The notes under the pieces were generated by a model, which was not told where the DNA came from, made no database searches, and worked only from the letters and a program-made list of their open reading frames with translations. A stretch of 33,813 nt of DNA. It comes from an uncultured Rhodospirillaceae bacterium. Lineage in GTDB: Bacteria > Pseudomonadota > Alphaproteobacteria > SP197. Below are positions 9,685 through 19,314 of this stretch, one piece after another (position 1 is the stretch's first letter; each line of letters opens with the position of its first letter). The stretch covers positions 1 through 33,813 of the forward strand of contig CALGGB010000092.1 of NCBI GenBank assembly GCA_937880925.1. The letters run 5' to 3'. The position numbers and the translations under genes were made by a program.

Positions 9685-10245
9685 ATGGCCGAAACGCTGA
9701 ACGTGCTGGGACTCTGCGGCAGCCTGCGCCGGGGCTCGTTCAACCGGGCCGCGCTCGACTTCGCCGCCGAGAACGCCCCCGAGGGCATGGAGATCCAGAC
9801 CTGGCCGCGCCTGGGCGAGATTCCTCCCTACAACGAGGATATCCGCGAGAAGGGCTTTCCCCCGGTGGTGGAGGAACTGCGCAACAGGATCAAGGAAGCC
9901 GACGGTCTGCTGATCGCCACGCCGGAATACAACTACTCGGTGCCGGGCCTTTTGAAGAACGCCATCGACTGGGCCTCTCGCCCGCCCGAGCAGCCCTTCA
10001 AAGGCAAGCCGATCGCCCTGATGAGCGCCAGCATGAGCGGGTTCGGCGGCGCGCGGGCGCATTATCACCTGCGCCAGGTGTTCGTCTTCCTCGATGGGCT
10101 TGTCATGAACGTGCCAGAAGTCATGATTGCTTCGGCCCAGGACCGCTTCGAGGAAGGCAAGCTGATCCATGACGAAACGCGTTCTTTCATCGCAGGCGAT
10201 TTCCTGCCGGCCTTTGCCGACTGGATCCGCGCCCGCCAGGGCTGA
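9685..10245 (+). CDS. NADPH-dependent FMN reductase (ChrR/quinone reductase-like)
   Basis: 186 aa flavodoxin-like protein. The phosphate-binding GSLRRGSFNR lies at residues 12-21 and the flavin-contact PEYNYSVPG at 80-88, followed by LKNAIDW, which together define the NADPH-dependent FMN reductase family including ChrR, YieF and azoreductase-type enzymes. Such enzymes reduce quinones, FMN or metal ions in the cytoplasm, often under oxidative stress. GGAAGGAA precedes the ATG. A pirin gene starts 15 nt after its stop, so the two are probably cotranscribed. The physiological substrate is not predictable. Confidence 0.92.
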   Translation: MAETLNVLGLCGSLRRGSFNRAALDFAAENAPEGMEIQTWPRLGEIPPYNEDIREKGFPPVVEELRNRIKEADGLLIATPEYNYSVPGLLKNAIDWASRPPEQPFKGKPIALMSASMSGFGGARAHYHLRQVFVFLDGLVMNVPEVMIASAQDRFEEGKLIHDETRSFIAGDFLPAFADWIRARQG

Positions 10246-10260
10246 TACCGCGAGGCCGTC

Positions 10261-11175
<915 letters not shown>

Positions 11176-11232
11176 GGCAGCGCTCTCGCGCGGCTGTCTG
11201 CGCGCGGCCCCGGGATGACGGGAGGTGGTTGC

Positions 11233-12816
11233 CTACACGTCCGTGGCGACGAAGCGCATCGCCTGGCGGGCGGTGCGGCGGACCATCTTGGTGCGGATGG
11301 GGGAGTGGAGCAGGCGGTTGAGCGCGGCCATGGCGATGTCGCCGGCTTCGCCCGCCTCCTGGCTGCGCACGAGATCGCGCACGGCCAGCGCCGTCTTCAA
11401 GAGGTGGACAGAGACGATGTATTCATCCTGGTGATGGTCGAGGAGGGTTTCCTCGACTTGCGCGAAGAAAGCGTCCTGATCGGTGACCTTCCAGTCTTCC
11501 AGATCGACCCCGGCATCGCCGTGGCCGATGTTGCGGCCGCTGAAGCAGGCCATCTGCAGCAGGCCCGCAGGCCACAGATCGGGATAACGGCCGCACTGGT
11601 TACGCACGGCGTTCGAGAAGGTGAGGCCGTGGGTCAGATCGAGCCAGCCGAAGTCGCTGCCATAGGGCTGGTCGAGGTCGCCAAGGTGCCCGAGATCGAA
11701 GGTCAGCATGTTGGTGGCATTGGCCGCCAGAAGGCTGCGGAATAGGTCGCTGGCTGGCGCGGTGCCGTGTTCGGCGGTGAAGGCGACCGCCTTGTTGGCG
11801 TTCAGTTTGAGGAATTCTCCAGCCGGGGGCGCGGCGCCGTTGGGTTTGGTGCCGAAGGCGGCGAGCGCATCGGCGTAACCGCGGAATTCGGGAATCAGGT
11901 CCTCGCGGAAGGCGCTGGCAAGGCCGCGCACCAGGGAGAGCAGCACCGGCTCTGCAACCCCCTCGCCCAGGCGGGTGATCAGCGACCCGGCATGGGGCAC
12001 GTAGATCAGGGCGTGGCCGAAGTCGTTGTAATGGGCGAGCGCGCCGCGTGTCAGGCCCCGCTCCATCGTGGCAAAGGCATTGCCGGCCGCGAGCGCACCG
12101 CGAGTGAGCGCGATGGCCTTCTCCTCATCCTCGGCCTCGACGGCGGCGACGAAGGCCTCCTCGTCCCAGGGGTCGCTGCCTTGCGCATAGGGATAGACCT
12201 CCTCGCGCAGGGTGTCGTCGGCCATGTGGCCGATGGCCTCCAGGAGGCAGATCAGGCGGTTCTCGGGTTCGTGCGCGCGCTCGTCGTAGAGGCGCAGCCA
12301 GTCGGCGACACCGGCATAGGCGTGGGACCAGCCGAACTCGAAGCGGTCGTGGGACCAGTGAATCGCGGCGGCCACGGCCTCGGTGGGATCGGCGCCGACC
12401 TGCACCAGGCGGGCAAGCTCGCGGGCGATGCGTTCGTAGTCGTGATCGCGGAAGGCGGTTTCGAGATCGGCCATGGTCTTGGCCTTGCGCTCTTCCACCG
12501 GCGGATCGACGATCTCGATCCAGACCTCGCCGTCGCGCACCTCCACGGGATAGACGCGCAGGCGGTCGCCGTCGCGCTGGTTCTCGCCGGTGGCGAGATC
12601 GAACTTCCAGTTGTGCCAGTTGCAGGTGAGCTTGCAGTCGCCGTCCAGCGTCCCCTCGCGCAGGGGATAACCTTCGTGCGGGCAGCGGTTGTTGCAGGCA
12701 AAGACACCCTTCTCGGTGTCGAAGATGGCGATCTGGCGCCCGTCCTGGCGGAAGACGTGGCGGCCCTTGGCCTTCAGATCCTCCAGCGCAATCGTCCTGG
12801 TCCAGCCCTCGTCCAT
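11233..12816 (-). CDS. Rieske 2Fe-2S protein with large His-rich helical domain
   Basis: 527 aa. Residues 1-105 form a Rieske domain: C45-P-H47, then C65-N-W-H68, the CxH...CxxH cluster ligands, in the nitrite reductase small subunit/ferredoxin style. Residues about 110-527 are mostly helical and contain many paired histidines (IHWSHDRFEFGWSHAY, LAHYNDFGHALIYVPHA, LLDHHQDEY, VSVHLLK), suggesting a metal site or a helical oxidase-type domain; some likeness in style to questin-oxidase-like proteins is possible but unproven. It lacks the 2-His-carboxylate layout of ring-hydroxylating dioxygenase alpha subunits. The ATG has GGAGG 5 nt upstream. It is a single gene divergent from ccmA, with an AT-rich inverted repeat in its promoter region. 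Confidence 0.8.
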   Translation of the reverse strand: MDEGWTRTIALEDLKAKGRHVFRQDGRQIAIFDTEKGVFACNNRCPHEGYPLREGTLDGDCKLTCNWHNWKFDLATGENQRDGDRLRVYPVEVRDGEVWIEIVDPPVEERKAKTMADLETAFRDHDYERIARELARLVQVGADPTEAVAAAIHWSHDRFEFGWSHAYAGVADWLRLYDERAHEPENRLICLLEAIGHMADDTLREEVYPYAQGSDPWDEEAFVAAVEAEDEEKAIALTRGALAAGNAFATMERGLTRGALAHYNDFGHALIYVPHAGSLITRLGEGVAEPVLLSLVRGLASAFREDLIPEFRGYADALAAFGTKPNGAAPPAGEFLKLNANKAVAFTAEHGTAPASDLFRSLLAANATNMLTFDLGHLGDLDQPYGSDFGWLDLTHGLTFSNAVRNQCGRYPDLWPAGLLQMACFSGRNIGHGDAGVDLEDWKVTDQDAFFAQVEETLLDHHQDEYIVSVHLLKTALAVRDLVRSQEAGEAGDIAMAALNRLLHSPIRTKMVRRTARQAMRFVATDV

Positions 12817-12843
12817 GGCAACCTCCGAGTCGATGGCACAGTT

Positions 12844-12863
12844 TAGAAAGCAAATTCTTTCTA
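12844..12863. promoter_or_regulatory. Inverted repeat in the Rieske/ccmA intergenic region
   Basis: TAGAAAG-CAAATT-CTTTCTA is a perfect 7-bp inverted repeat with a 6-nt spacer in the 105-nt region between divergent genes. On the minus strand a weak promoter can be drawn (TTGTAT, 17 nt, TAAACT) with the repeat lying inside it, so an operator for the Rieske gene is plausible. No regulator gene is adjacent. Confidence 0.5.
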
Positions 12864-12921
12864 TACAACCGCTGTCGGCTTCAGTTTACCCCCGAACGGG
12901 GCCGCCTGTAGAGTGCGCGCC

Positions 12922-13563
12922 ATGACGGCGGAGACGCAGCCGGCCGGCCTCGTCGCCGACCACCTGACATGCGAGCGGGGCGGACGCACCCTGTTCGCCG
13001 AGCTGTGCTTTGCCGTGGCCCCGGGCGGGGCGCTGCTGCTGACCGGACCCAACGGCAGCGGCAAGACCTCCCTGATGCGCGTTCTGTCGGGCCTGCTGCC
13101 GCCGCGCGCGGGCCGCGTGCTCTGGCAGGGCAAGGACACCGCCGAGGAACCCGCGCCCTGGCGGCGGGCGCTGGCCTGGCTGGGCCACGACAACGCGATC
13201 AAGCCCCAGCTTTCGGTGTCCGAGAACCTGGCTTTCTGGGCCCGACTGACGCCAGCGGCACGGGGCGTGGACGAAGCGCTGGAGGAAGTCGGCATCGGCC
13301 ATCTGGCCGACCTGCCCGCCGCCATGCTTTCGGCCGGTCAGCGACGACGCCTGGCCCTTGCCCGCCTCGGCCTGACCCGGGGCGGCTGCTGGCTGATGGA
13401 TGAACCCACAGTGACGCTCGACACGGCTTCGCTCGCTCGCCTTTCGGCCATGATCGCGCGCCACAGGGCCGACGGCGGACTCGCCGTGATCGCCAGCCAC
13501 GATGCGCTGGACCTGCCCGGGGCGCAGAGCCTGGATCTCTCCGGTTTCGCGGTGGCGCCGTGA
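12922..13563 (+). CDS. ccmA: Heme exporter ATP-binding protein CcmA
   Basis: 213 aa, a compact ABC ATPase. Walker A GPNGSGKT is at residues 42-49, the signature LSAGQ at 136-140, Walker B CWLMDEP ending at 161-162, and the H-loop His at 193. CcmA, with CcmB and CcmC, forms the complex that uses ATP to release holo-CcmE during cytochrome c maturation. Identity as CcmA is secured by ccmB, ccmC, ccmD and ccmE following. The ATG at 12922 is preferred to a GTG three codons upstream. Its stop overlaps the ccmB GTG (GTGA). Confidence 0.95.
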   Translation: MTAETQPAGLVADHLTCERGGRTLFAELCFAVAPGGALLLTGPNGSGKTSLMRVLSGLLPPRAGRVLWQGKDTAEEPAPWRRALAWLGHDNAIKPQLSVSENLAFWARLTPAARGVDEALEEVGIGHLADLPAAMLSAGQRRRLALARLGLTRGGCWLMDEPTVTLDTASLARLSAMIARHRADGGLAVIASHDALDLPGAQSLDLSGFAVAP

Positions 13564-14225
13564 ATGCCTTTCTCGCCACCATCGCCCGCGACCTGCGCCT
13601 GGCCACCCGCAGGGGCGGCGAGGCCGCCCTGACCCTGGGTTTCTTCGTGGTCGCGATCACGCTCTTTCCCTTCGGCGTGGGACCGGGGCCGGAACTGCTG
13701 GGGCGCATCGCGGCGGGCATCATCTGGGTCACCGCCCTGCTGGCGGCCACCGTTTCCTTCGACCGCCTGTTCCGCGCCGACATGGAGGACGGCACCCTGG
13801 AGTTGCTCGCCCTCCAGCCCCTGCCGCTGGAACTGGTGGTGCTGGCCAAGGCGATCGCCCACTGGCTGATGACCGGCCTTGCCGTCACCCTGCTCGCGCC
13901 GCTGATGGGCCTGATGCTGAACCTGCCGGGGGATGCCTACCTGCCTTTGATCGCAGGCCTGCTGATCGGCACGCCAAGCTTGAGCCTGCTGGGCGGGGTC
14001 GGTGCGGCGCTGGTGCTGGGCGCGCGGCGCGGCGGCGCGCTGATCGGCCTGCTGGTGCTGCCGCTGTTCCTGCCGGCGCTGATCTTCGGGGTTTCGGCGG
14101 TCGAAGCGGTGCTGATCGGCATGCCGCTTGCCCCGCACCTGCTGATTCTGGCGGCCCTGCTGGCCGTAGCACTGCCTGTGGGCGCCTTCGGCGGCGCCGC
14201 GGCCCTGCGCCTGGCGCTGGAATGA
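13560..14225 (+). CDS. ccmB: Heme exporter membrane protein CcmB
   Basis: 221 aa, almost entirely hydrophobic with about six membrane segments, the length and pattern of CcmB, the membrane subunit of the CcmABCD complex. The N-terminal cytoplasmic stretch (ARDLRLATRRGG) and the segment after the first membrane span (FDRLFRADMEDGTLELL) are recognisable CcmB features. It starts at a GTG that overlaps the ccmA stop. An 86-nt gap follows before ccmC, the only sizeable gap before DUF2254. Confidence 0.95.
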   Translation: MNAFLATIARDLRLATRRGGEAALTLGFFVVAITLFPFGVGPGPELLGRIAAGIIWVTALLAATVSFDRLFRADMEDGTLELLALQPLPLELVVLAKAIAHWLMTGLAVTLLAPLMGLMLNLPGDAYLPLIAGLLIGTPSLSLLGGVGAALVLGARRGGALIGLLVLPLFLPALIFGVSAVEAVLIGMPLAPHLLILAALLAVALPVGAFGGAAALRLALE

Positions 14226-14311
14226 CCGCGCTGCATTGTGAACACGATGCTCTGGCCCGCCGCGCCCCTTCGCGCTAGGTAGCCACCGCACACTTGAGGA
14301 CGAACGCACCC

Positions 14312-15049
14312 TTGCCCTCCTTCCTGCACAGCCTTGCCAGCCCGGCCCGTTTCCAGCGGATCGCCAATGCGATCATGCCCTGGGCGGTGTTGCTCACGGT
14401 CGGCCTGATCGGCACCGGCGTCGTCTGGGGCCTGGCCTTCTCGCCGCCGGACTACCAGCAGGGCGACACGGTGCGTGTGATGTACATCCATGTCCCGGCG
14501 GCCTGGATGGCGATGGCCTGCTACGCGGTGATGGCGCTGCTTTCGGCGTCGTTCCTGATCTGGAAACACCAGCTTGCCGATCTGGCCGCGCGGGCCTGCG
14601 CGCCGATCGGCGCCTGCTTCACCGCCGTGGCGCTGATCACCGGCAGCCTGTGGGGCAAGCCGACCTGGGGCACCTGGTGGGTCTGGGATGCGCGCCTGAC
14701 CAGCGTGCTGATCCTGTTCTTCCTGTACCTGGGCTACATGGCCCTGGCGGCGGCCTTCGACGATCGCGAGCGGGGCGGCAGGGCCGCAGCGATCCTGGCC
14801 TGCGTCGGTGCGATCAACCTGCCGATCATCAAGTATTCGGTGGAGTGGTGGAACACGCTGCACCAGGGGGCGAGCGTCTTCCGCATGGACGGCCCGACCA
14901 TCGACAACGCCATGCTCTGGCCCCTGGTGCTGACCGGGATCGGCTTCAACGCGCTCTTCGTCGTGCTGCTGCTGGTGCGCATCAAGAGCGAGCTTCTGGC
15001 CCGGCGCATCGAGGTGCTGCAACGCGCCCGCGCCGCCGGCCGCAGTTGA
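14312..15049 (+). CDS. ccmC: Heme handling protein CcmC
   Basis: 245 aa, six membrane segments. The tryptophan-rich WWD motif (WGTWWVWD, residues 119-126) and two conserved histidines in MYIHVPAAW (His60) and NTLHQG (His184) bind and present heme to CcmE in the periplasm. Only TTG codons are available at the N-terminus: 14312, with GAGGA 11 nt upstream, and 14294, which has no RBS; I take 14312. A non-ATG start in the middle of the operon may lower the amount of CcmC. Confidence 0.93.
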   Translation: MPSFLHSLASPARFQRIANAIMPWAVLLTVGLIGTGVVWGLAFSPPDYQQGDTVRVMYIHVPAAWMAMACYAVMALLSASFLIWKHQLADLAARACAPIGACFTAVALITGSLWGKPTWGTWWVWDARLTSVLILFFLYLGYMALAAAFDDRERGGRAAAILACVGAINLPIIKYSVEWWNTLHQGASVFRMDGPTIDNAMLWPLVLTGIGFNALFVVLLLVRIKSELLARRIEVLQRARAAGRS

Positions 15050-15071
15050 GCCACGGGGAGCAGCCGCTTAT

Positions 15072-15248
15072 ATGGATGGCGTGAACAGCTTCCTCGACAT
15101 GGGCGGATATGCCGCCACCGTCTGGCCCGCCTATGGCGTGACCCTTGCCATTCTCGGCGGCCTGCTGGTGGTCAGCCTGCGCAGCCTGTCCAGGCGCAAG
15201 GCCGAACTGGCCATCCTGGAAAGCCAGCGGGAGCGCCCCAGACGATGA
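15072..15248 (+). CDS. ccmD: Heme exporter small subunit CcmD
   Basis: 58 aa, too short for many gene lists. An N-terminal FLDMGGYAATVWPAYGVT leads into one membrane span (about residues 20-36) and a basic, Arg-rich C-terminus, the hallmark of CcmD, which links CcmE to the CcmABC complex. It begins 22 nt after ccmC with GGGGAG upstream, and its stop overlaps the ccmE ATG (ATGA). Both position and composition support the call. Confidence 0.92.
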   Translation: MDGVNSFLDMGGYAATVWPAYGVTLAILGGLLVVSLRSLSRRKAELAILESQRERPRR

Positions 15249-15688
15249 CCCGCAAGCAGCGCCGCATGACCATCCTGGGCGTGGGCCTGGCCTGTCTGGC
15301 CGTGGCCACGGCCCTGGTGCTCACCGCGCTTTCCGACAAGGTGACCTTCTTCTATTCGCCTTCGGACCTCGCCGCCGACGAGGCCGGACACAACGCCCGC
15401 ATCCGCCTGGGCGGCATGGTCGAGGAAGGCAGCGTGGTCAAGGAAGGCGACGGCATCACCACCGCCTTCGTCATCACCGATTTCGTCGAAGCCGTGCCCG
15501 TGCGCTACACCGGCGTGCTGCCCGACCTGTTCCGCGAGGGTCAGGGCATCATCGCCACCGGCAGCATGGACGGGGGCACCTTCATCGCCGAGGAGGTGCT
15601 GGCCAAGCATGACGAAACCTACATGCCGCCGGAGGTTGCCGACGCCCTGAAGGCGGCGGGCAAGTGGCAGATGGGCGATCAGCCGTGA
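15245..15688 (+). CDS. ccmE: Periplasmic heme chaperone CcmE
   Basis: 147 aa. A single N-terminal membrane anchor (about residues 9-29) is followed by an OB-fold domain. The conserved HxxxY motif is present as His122 and Tyr126 ([13 protein letters not shown]), with His122 the residue that binds heme covalently. CcmE receives heme from CcmC and passes it to the CcmF/H lyase, which is not in this window. Its stop overlaps a GTG of an FAD oxidoreductase gene, not ccmF. Confidence 0.97.
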   Translation: MTRKQRRMTILGVGLACLAVATALVLTALSDKVTFFYSPSDLAADEAGHNARIRLGGMVEEGSVVKEGDGITTAFVITDFVEAVPVRYTGVLPDLFREGQGIIATGSMDGGTFIAEEVLAKHDETYMPPEVADALKAAGKWQMGDQP

Positions 15689-16854
15689 ATCCGTCCTTCG
15701 ATGTCGCCGTTATCGGCGGCGGCGTGATGGGTCTCTCCACAGCCTTCCATCTGCTCGAACGCGAACCCGGTCTGAAGGTCGCCGTGATCGAACGCGACCC
15801 GACCTATGCGCGCGCCTCCACGCCGCGCTCGGCCGGCGGCGTGCGCCTGCAGTTCAGCCTGCCCGAAAACGTCGCCATGTCGGCCTATGGCCTGGCGTTC
15901 TACAAGACCTTCGGCACGGTCATGGCGGTGGAGGGCGAACAATCCGACATCGGTCTGAAGCAATGGGGCTACCTGTTTCTGCTGCCCGAGGGCGCGCGCG
16001 AAGCCGCCACAGCGATCAACGCCATGCAGTCGGGCAAGGGCGCACGCAACGAACTGCTCGACCGCGACGCCCTGGCGCAGAGGTTCCCATCGCTGAATCT
16101 GGATGACATCGCCCTGGGTTCCTTCGGGCCCGAGGACGGCTGGATGGACCCCCACGCCATCCTCATGGGCTTGCGCCGCAAGGTCGCGGCCATGGGCGCG
16201 ACCATGATCAGGGACGAGGTGCTGGGCATCGCCTGCGACAGCGCGGGCGCGCGCGCCGTGGCCCTGGCCGGCGGCGAACAGATCAGCGCCGACAGCTTCG
16301 TGTGCGCGGCCGGCGCCTGGTCGCGCGACCTGCTGGCGAGCGCCGGGGTTGCCGTGCCCGTCGCCCCGGTGCGGCGCATGGTGTTCTACTTCGAGATTCG
16401 CGAAACCCTTGAGCGCCTGCCGCTGACCATCTCGCCCGATGGCCATTACTTCCGCCCGGAGGGCGCCGGCTACATCGCCGGCCGCTCGATCGAGGACGAA
16501 CCCGAGGGTGAGAACCTGGAGGTCGACTACGACTATTTCGACGCGGTGCTCTGGCCGATGCTGGCCACGCGCTGCCCCGCCTTCGAAGCCCTGCGCCTGA
16601 AGAATGCCTGGGCGGGGCTCTACGACATCAACCGGCTGGACGAGAACATGCTCGCCGGCCCCCATCCCGAGGGGCCGCAGAACCTGCATGTGCTGTGCGG
16701 CTTTTCCGGCCACGGCCTGCAACAGGCACCCGCGGCGGGGCGCGCCATCGCCGAACTGATCCTCGACCGCGCCTTTGTCTCCATTGATCTTTCACGCCTG
16801 TCGTGCCGCCGGCTGGTGACGGGCGAGGCCATGGCCGAAACGGGAATCGTGTGA
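15685..16854 (+). CDS. DadA/DAO-type FAD-dependent oxidoreductase
   Basis: 389 aa. The N-terminal dinucleotide-binding motif [17 protein letters not shown] is followed by the second strand ending in Glu (VIERD), and the C-terminal [22 protein letters not shown] is the usual FAD-binding end of the DAO family (amino-acid/amine oxidases, sarcosine-oxidase-like). The substrate is unknown. The GTG at 15685 overlaps the ccmE stop (GTGA), and the stop overlaps the ctaA ATG (TGATG), so it is locked into the heme operon at both ends. The C-terminus carries an extra 25-residue tail past the FAD motif. A start at 15664 would overlap ccmE more and has no RBS. Confidence 0.88.
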   Translation: MNPSFDVAVIGGGVMGLSTAFHLLEREPGLKVAVIERDPTYARASTPRSAGGVRLQFSLPENVAMSAYGLAFYKTFGTVMAVEGEQSDIGLKQWGYLFLLPEGAREAATAINAMQSGKGARNELLDRDALAQRFPSLNLDDIALGSFGPEDGWMDPHAILMGLRRKVAAMGATMIRDEVLGIACDSAGARAVALAGGEQISADSFVCAAGAWSRDLLASAGVAVPVAPVRRMVFYFEIRETLERLPLTISPDGHYFRPEGAGYIAGRSIEDEPEGENLEVDYDYFDAVLWPMLATRCPAFEALRLKNAWAGLYDINRLDENMLAGPHPEGPQNLHVLCGFSGHGLQQAPAAGRAIAELILDRAFVSIDLSRLSCRRLVTGEAMAETGIV

Positions 16855-17918
16855 TGACGCCAGCGCGCACCAGCAACCAGGGGCCGGTCGCGGTCTGGCT
16901 GATCATCGTCGCCGCGCTGATCTTTGCCATGGTCGTGCTGGGCGGTGTCACGCGGCTGACAGAATCGGGCCTTTCCATCACCGACTGGAAGCCGGTGACG
17001 GGCTGGATTCCGCCGCTTTCGGAGGCCGACTGGCAGGCCGAATTTGACGCCTATCGCGCCTCGCCCGAGTACCAGAAGATCAACGCCGGCATGGCGCTGT
17101 CGGACTACAAGACGATCTTTGCCTACGAATACGCCCACCGCCTGCTCGGCCGTGTGATCGGCATCGTCTTCCTGGTGCCCTTCCTGGTCTTCCTGGCGCA
17201 GCGGCGTTTCGACCGGACGCTGGCCTGGAAGCTGGGCGTCATCTTCGTGCTGGGCGGGCTGCAGGGTGGCGTCGGCTGGTTCATGGTGCAGAGCGGGCTG
17301 CTCGACCGGCCCAGCGTCAGCCAGTACCGCCTGGCCATGCACCTGGGTCTGGCCTTCCTGATCTACGGCGCCATCGTCTGGACGGTGTTTTCGCTGCGCC
17401 ATGCCCCGGCCTACGGCGCGGGCGAACACTGGGTGCCGGGCCTGCGCCGGGCAGCCGGCTGGCTGCTCGCCCTCGTCAGTCTGACCGTGGTCTCGGGTGC
17501 CTTTGTCGCCGGCCTCGATGCGGGCATGGTCTACAACACCTTCCCCCTGATGGGCGGCCATCTGGTGCCGGTGGACTGGGGCCAGCTCGAGCCCTGGTGG
17601 CGCAATCCTTTCGAGAACGTCGTGGCGGTGCAGTTCGACCATCGTGTGCTGGCCGTGGCGACGGTTGTCGCCACCCTGGTCCTGTGGGCATTCGCGCGCC
17701 GCCTGCCCCTGTCGCGGCGCAGCCGGTCCATCGCCAACCTGCTGGCCCTGATGGTGCTTGTGCAGGCGGGCCTGGGCATTGCCACCCTGCTCGCCGTGGT
17801 GCCGGTTTGGCTGGGCGCCCTGCACCAGGCCGGCGCGCTGATCCTGTTCACCCTGGCCATCGCCCTGCCATCGAGCCTGCGGCGCCTGCCCCATGCCGCG
17901 GCGGAGGCGCCCTCGTGA
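16854..17918 (+). CDS. ctaA: Heme A synthase (COX15/CtaA family)
   Basis: 354 aa, eight membrane segments. The four heme-ligand histidines of the COX15/CtaA family are at 95 (EYAHRLLGR), 163 (AMHLGLAF), 263 (QFDHRVLAV) and 324 (ALHQAGAL). The segments GGVTRLTESGLSITDWKPV and DAGMVYNTFPLMGG are typical of the alphaproteobacterial and mitochondrial type. It converts heme O to heme A in the inner membrane for aa3-type terminal oxidase. The ATG at 16854 overlaps the preceding stop by one base; the stop overlaps the next gene's GTG. Confidence 0.97.
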   Translation: MTPARTSNQGPVAVWLIIVAALIFAMVVLGGVTRLTESGLSITDWKPVTGWIPPLSEADWQAEFDAYRASPEYQKINAGMALSDYKTIFAYEYAHRLLGRVIGIVFLVPFLVFLAQRRFDRTLAWKLGVIFVLGGLQGGVGWFMVQSGLLDRPSVSQYRLAMHLGLAFLIYGAIVWTVFSLRHAPAYGAGEHWVPGLRRAAGWLLALVSLTVVSGAFVAGLDAGMVYNTFPLMGGHLVPVDWGQLEPWWRNPFENVVAVQFDHRVLAVATVVATLVLWAFARRLPLSRRSRSIANLLALMVLVQAGLGIATLLAVVPVWLGALHQAGALILFTLAIALPSSLRRLPHAAAEAPS

Positions 17919-19225
17919 CCCGCTACCTGCTCTCCCGGTTTGACGTCCTGCGCTATGGCATCACGCGCAGCTTCTGGTTCGTGCCGGCACTGATGATCAT
18001 CGGTGCGGTGCTGCTGGTCGTGGCGACACGCGATGTCGCCAGCATCAAGGGGCTGGAAGGCTTTTTCAAGAAACACGAGCTGATCGCCGCCAGTCCCGAG
18101 GCGACGCGCACGATCCTTGCCACCACGGTGGGCTCGATCATCACCGTTACCTCGCTGGTCTTCTCCATGGTCCTGCTGGCGCTGAGCCGGGCGAGCCAGC
18201 AGTTGGGACCGCGCCTGCTGCAGGCCTTCACCGGCGACAAGGTCAACCAGGTGGTGCTGGGCGCCTTCGTCGCCACCTTCGTGCACGCCCTGCTGACCCT
18301 GGCGATGACCCCCGACCCGATCCCGCCCACGGCGGTCGCTGTCTCGATCCTGCTGGTGCTGGGATGCTTCGTTCTCCTGATCTTTTTCCTCCACCACACC
18401 GCCCAGTACATGCAGGCCGACTATGTGCTGGCCCGGGTCAACACCGAACTGTGCGCGGCAATTCCAGCGGCCTTTCCCCCGGCCGGCAGCTTCGAGGAGC
18501 CCGAGCGGCCGGACTGGGCCGATGCCGACGACGGCGACCTCCTGCTGGCCGATGCTTCCGGTTATCTCCAGGCGGTCGATACCAGCCGTCTGGTCAAGCT
18601 GGCCTGTGACCGTGACCTGCGGCTGCGCCTGGACGTGCGGCCGGGACACTATGTGATCAAGGATGGGCCGATCGGCCAGGTCTCTCCCCACGACCGCCTC
18701 AGCGAGGACGACGCCGCCGAGATCGCCGGCGCCCTCGTCATCGGCTCGGTACGCACCGCGGCCCAGGACATCGAATACTCGATCAAGGCCATGGTCGAGA
18801 TCGCCCTGCGCGCACTCTCGCCAGGCATCAACGACACCTACACCGCCATCGCCGCCATCGATCAGCTCGGCGGCGCCCTGGCCGATGCCATGAAGCGCAG
18901 CACACCGCCCCATTGCTTTGCCGACGAGAAGGGCACCGTCCGCCTGGTGCGCGACCGCGTCGATTTCGAAGGCCTGCTGGATGCCGCCTACAACCCGATC
19001 CGCCAGAATCTGGCGGGCAATGTCTCGGGCATCGTTCGTCTCCTCGAAGTGGTGGGCGAACTTGCTCCCTTCGTGCGCGACGACGAGCACAAACAGGCCC
19101 TGCTGCGCCATCTCGACATGACGGTGTCGCTGGCCAAGCGCACGGTCGAGGGTGAACGCGACAACGCCGATGTCGCCAACCGTGCAGCCGCGGCACGCGG
19201 CGCGCTTGCGGCCTGGAAGGACTGA
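17915..19225 (+). CDS. DUF2254 family membrane protein
   Basis: 436 aa. Four membrane segments occupy the first 160 residues (about 22-39, 66-90, 112-131, 139-160); the rest is soluble and includes IEYSIKAMVEIALRALSPGINDTYTA, the DUF2254 signature. The family is widespread and has no agreed function. The GTG overlaps the ctaA stop and has GGAGG upstream, so it is part of the operon, but this may be a transcriptional rather than functional link. A long frame extending back to 17597 is only the shadow of ctaA. Confidence 0.9.
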   Translation: MTRYLLSRFDVLRYGITRSFWFVPALMIIGAVLLVVATRDVASIKGLEGFFKKHELIAASPEATRTILATTVGSIITVTSLVFSMVLLALSRASQQLGPRLLQAFTGDKVNQVVLGAFVATFVHALLTLAMTPDPIPPTAVAVSILLVLGCFVLLIFFLHHTAQYMQADYVLARVNTELCAAIPAAFPPAGSFEEPERPDWADADDGDLLLADASGYLQAVDTSRLVKLACDRDLRLRLDVRPGHYVIKDGPIGQVSPHDRLSEDDAAEIAGALVIGSVRTAAQDIEYSIKAMVEIALRALSPGINDTYTAIAAIDQLGGALADAMKRSTPPHCFADEKGTVRLVRDRVDFEGLLDAAYNPIRQNLAGNVSGIVRLLEVVGELAPFVRDDEHKQALLRHLDMTVSLAKRTVEGERDNADVANRAAAARGALAAWKD

Positions 19226-19261
19226 ACGACCGGCCGCCGGCAGCATCGTTGTATGCCGCAA

Positions 19262-19287
19262 GGCACCTGCCGTGTGCTAGTGTCGTT
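19262..19287 (+). promoter_or_regulatory. Possible ECF-type autoregulated promoter
   Basis: GGCAC, 17 nt, CGTT lies 28 nt before the sigma factor start. Several ECF sigma factors read GGAAC-N16/17-CGTT, so this differs at one base in the -35. It would allow the sigma factor to drive its own operon. This is a pattern match only. Confidence 0.3.
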
Positions 19288-19314
19288 ACGGGGAGTATGG
19301 GGACATCGTGAGCG

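Noticed and set aside
17531-19261. 576-residue minus-strand frame opposite ctaA and DUF2254
   Set aside because: Shadow frame spanning two real genes, with no recognisable domain.
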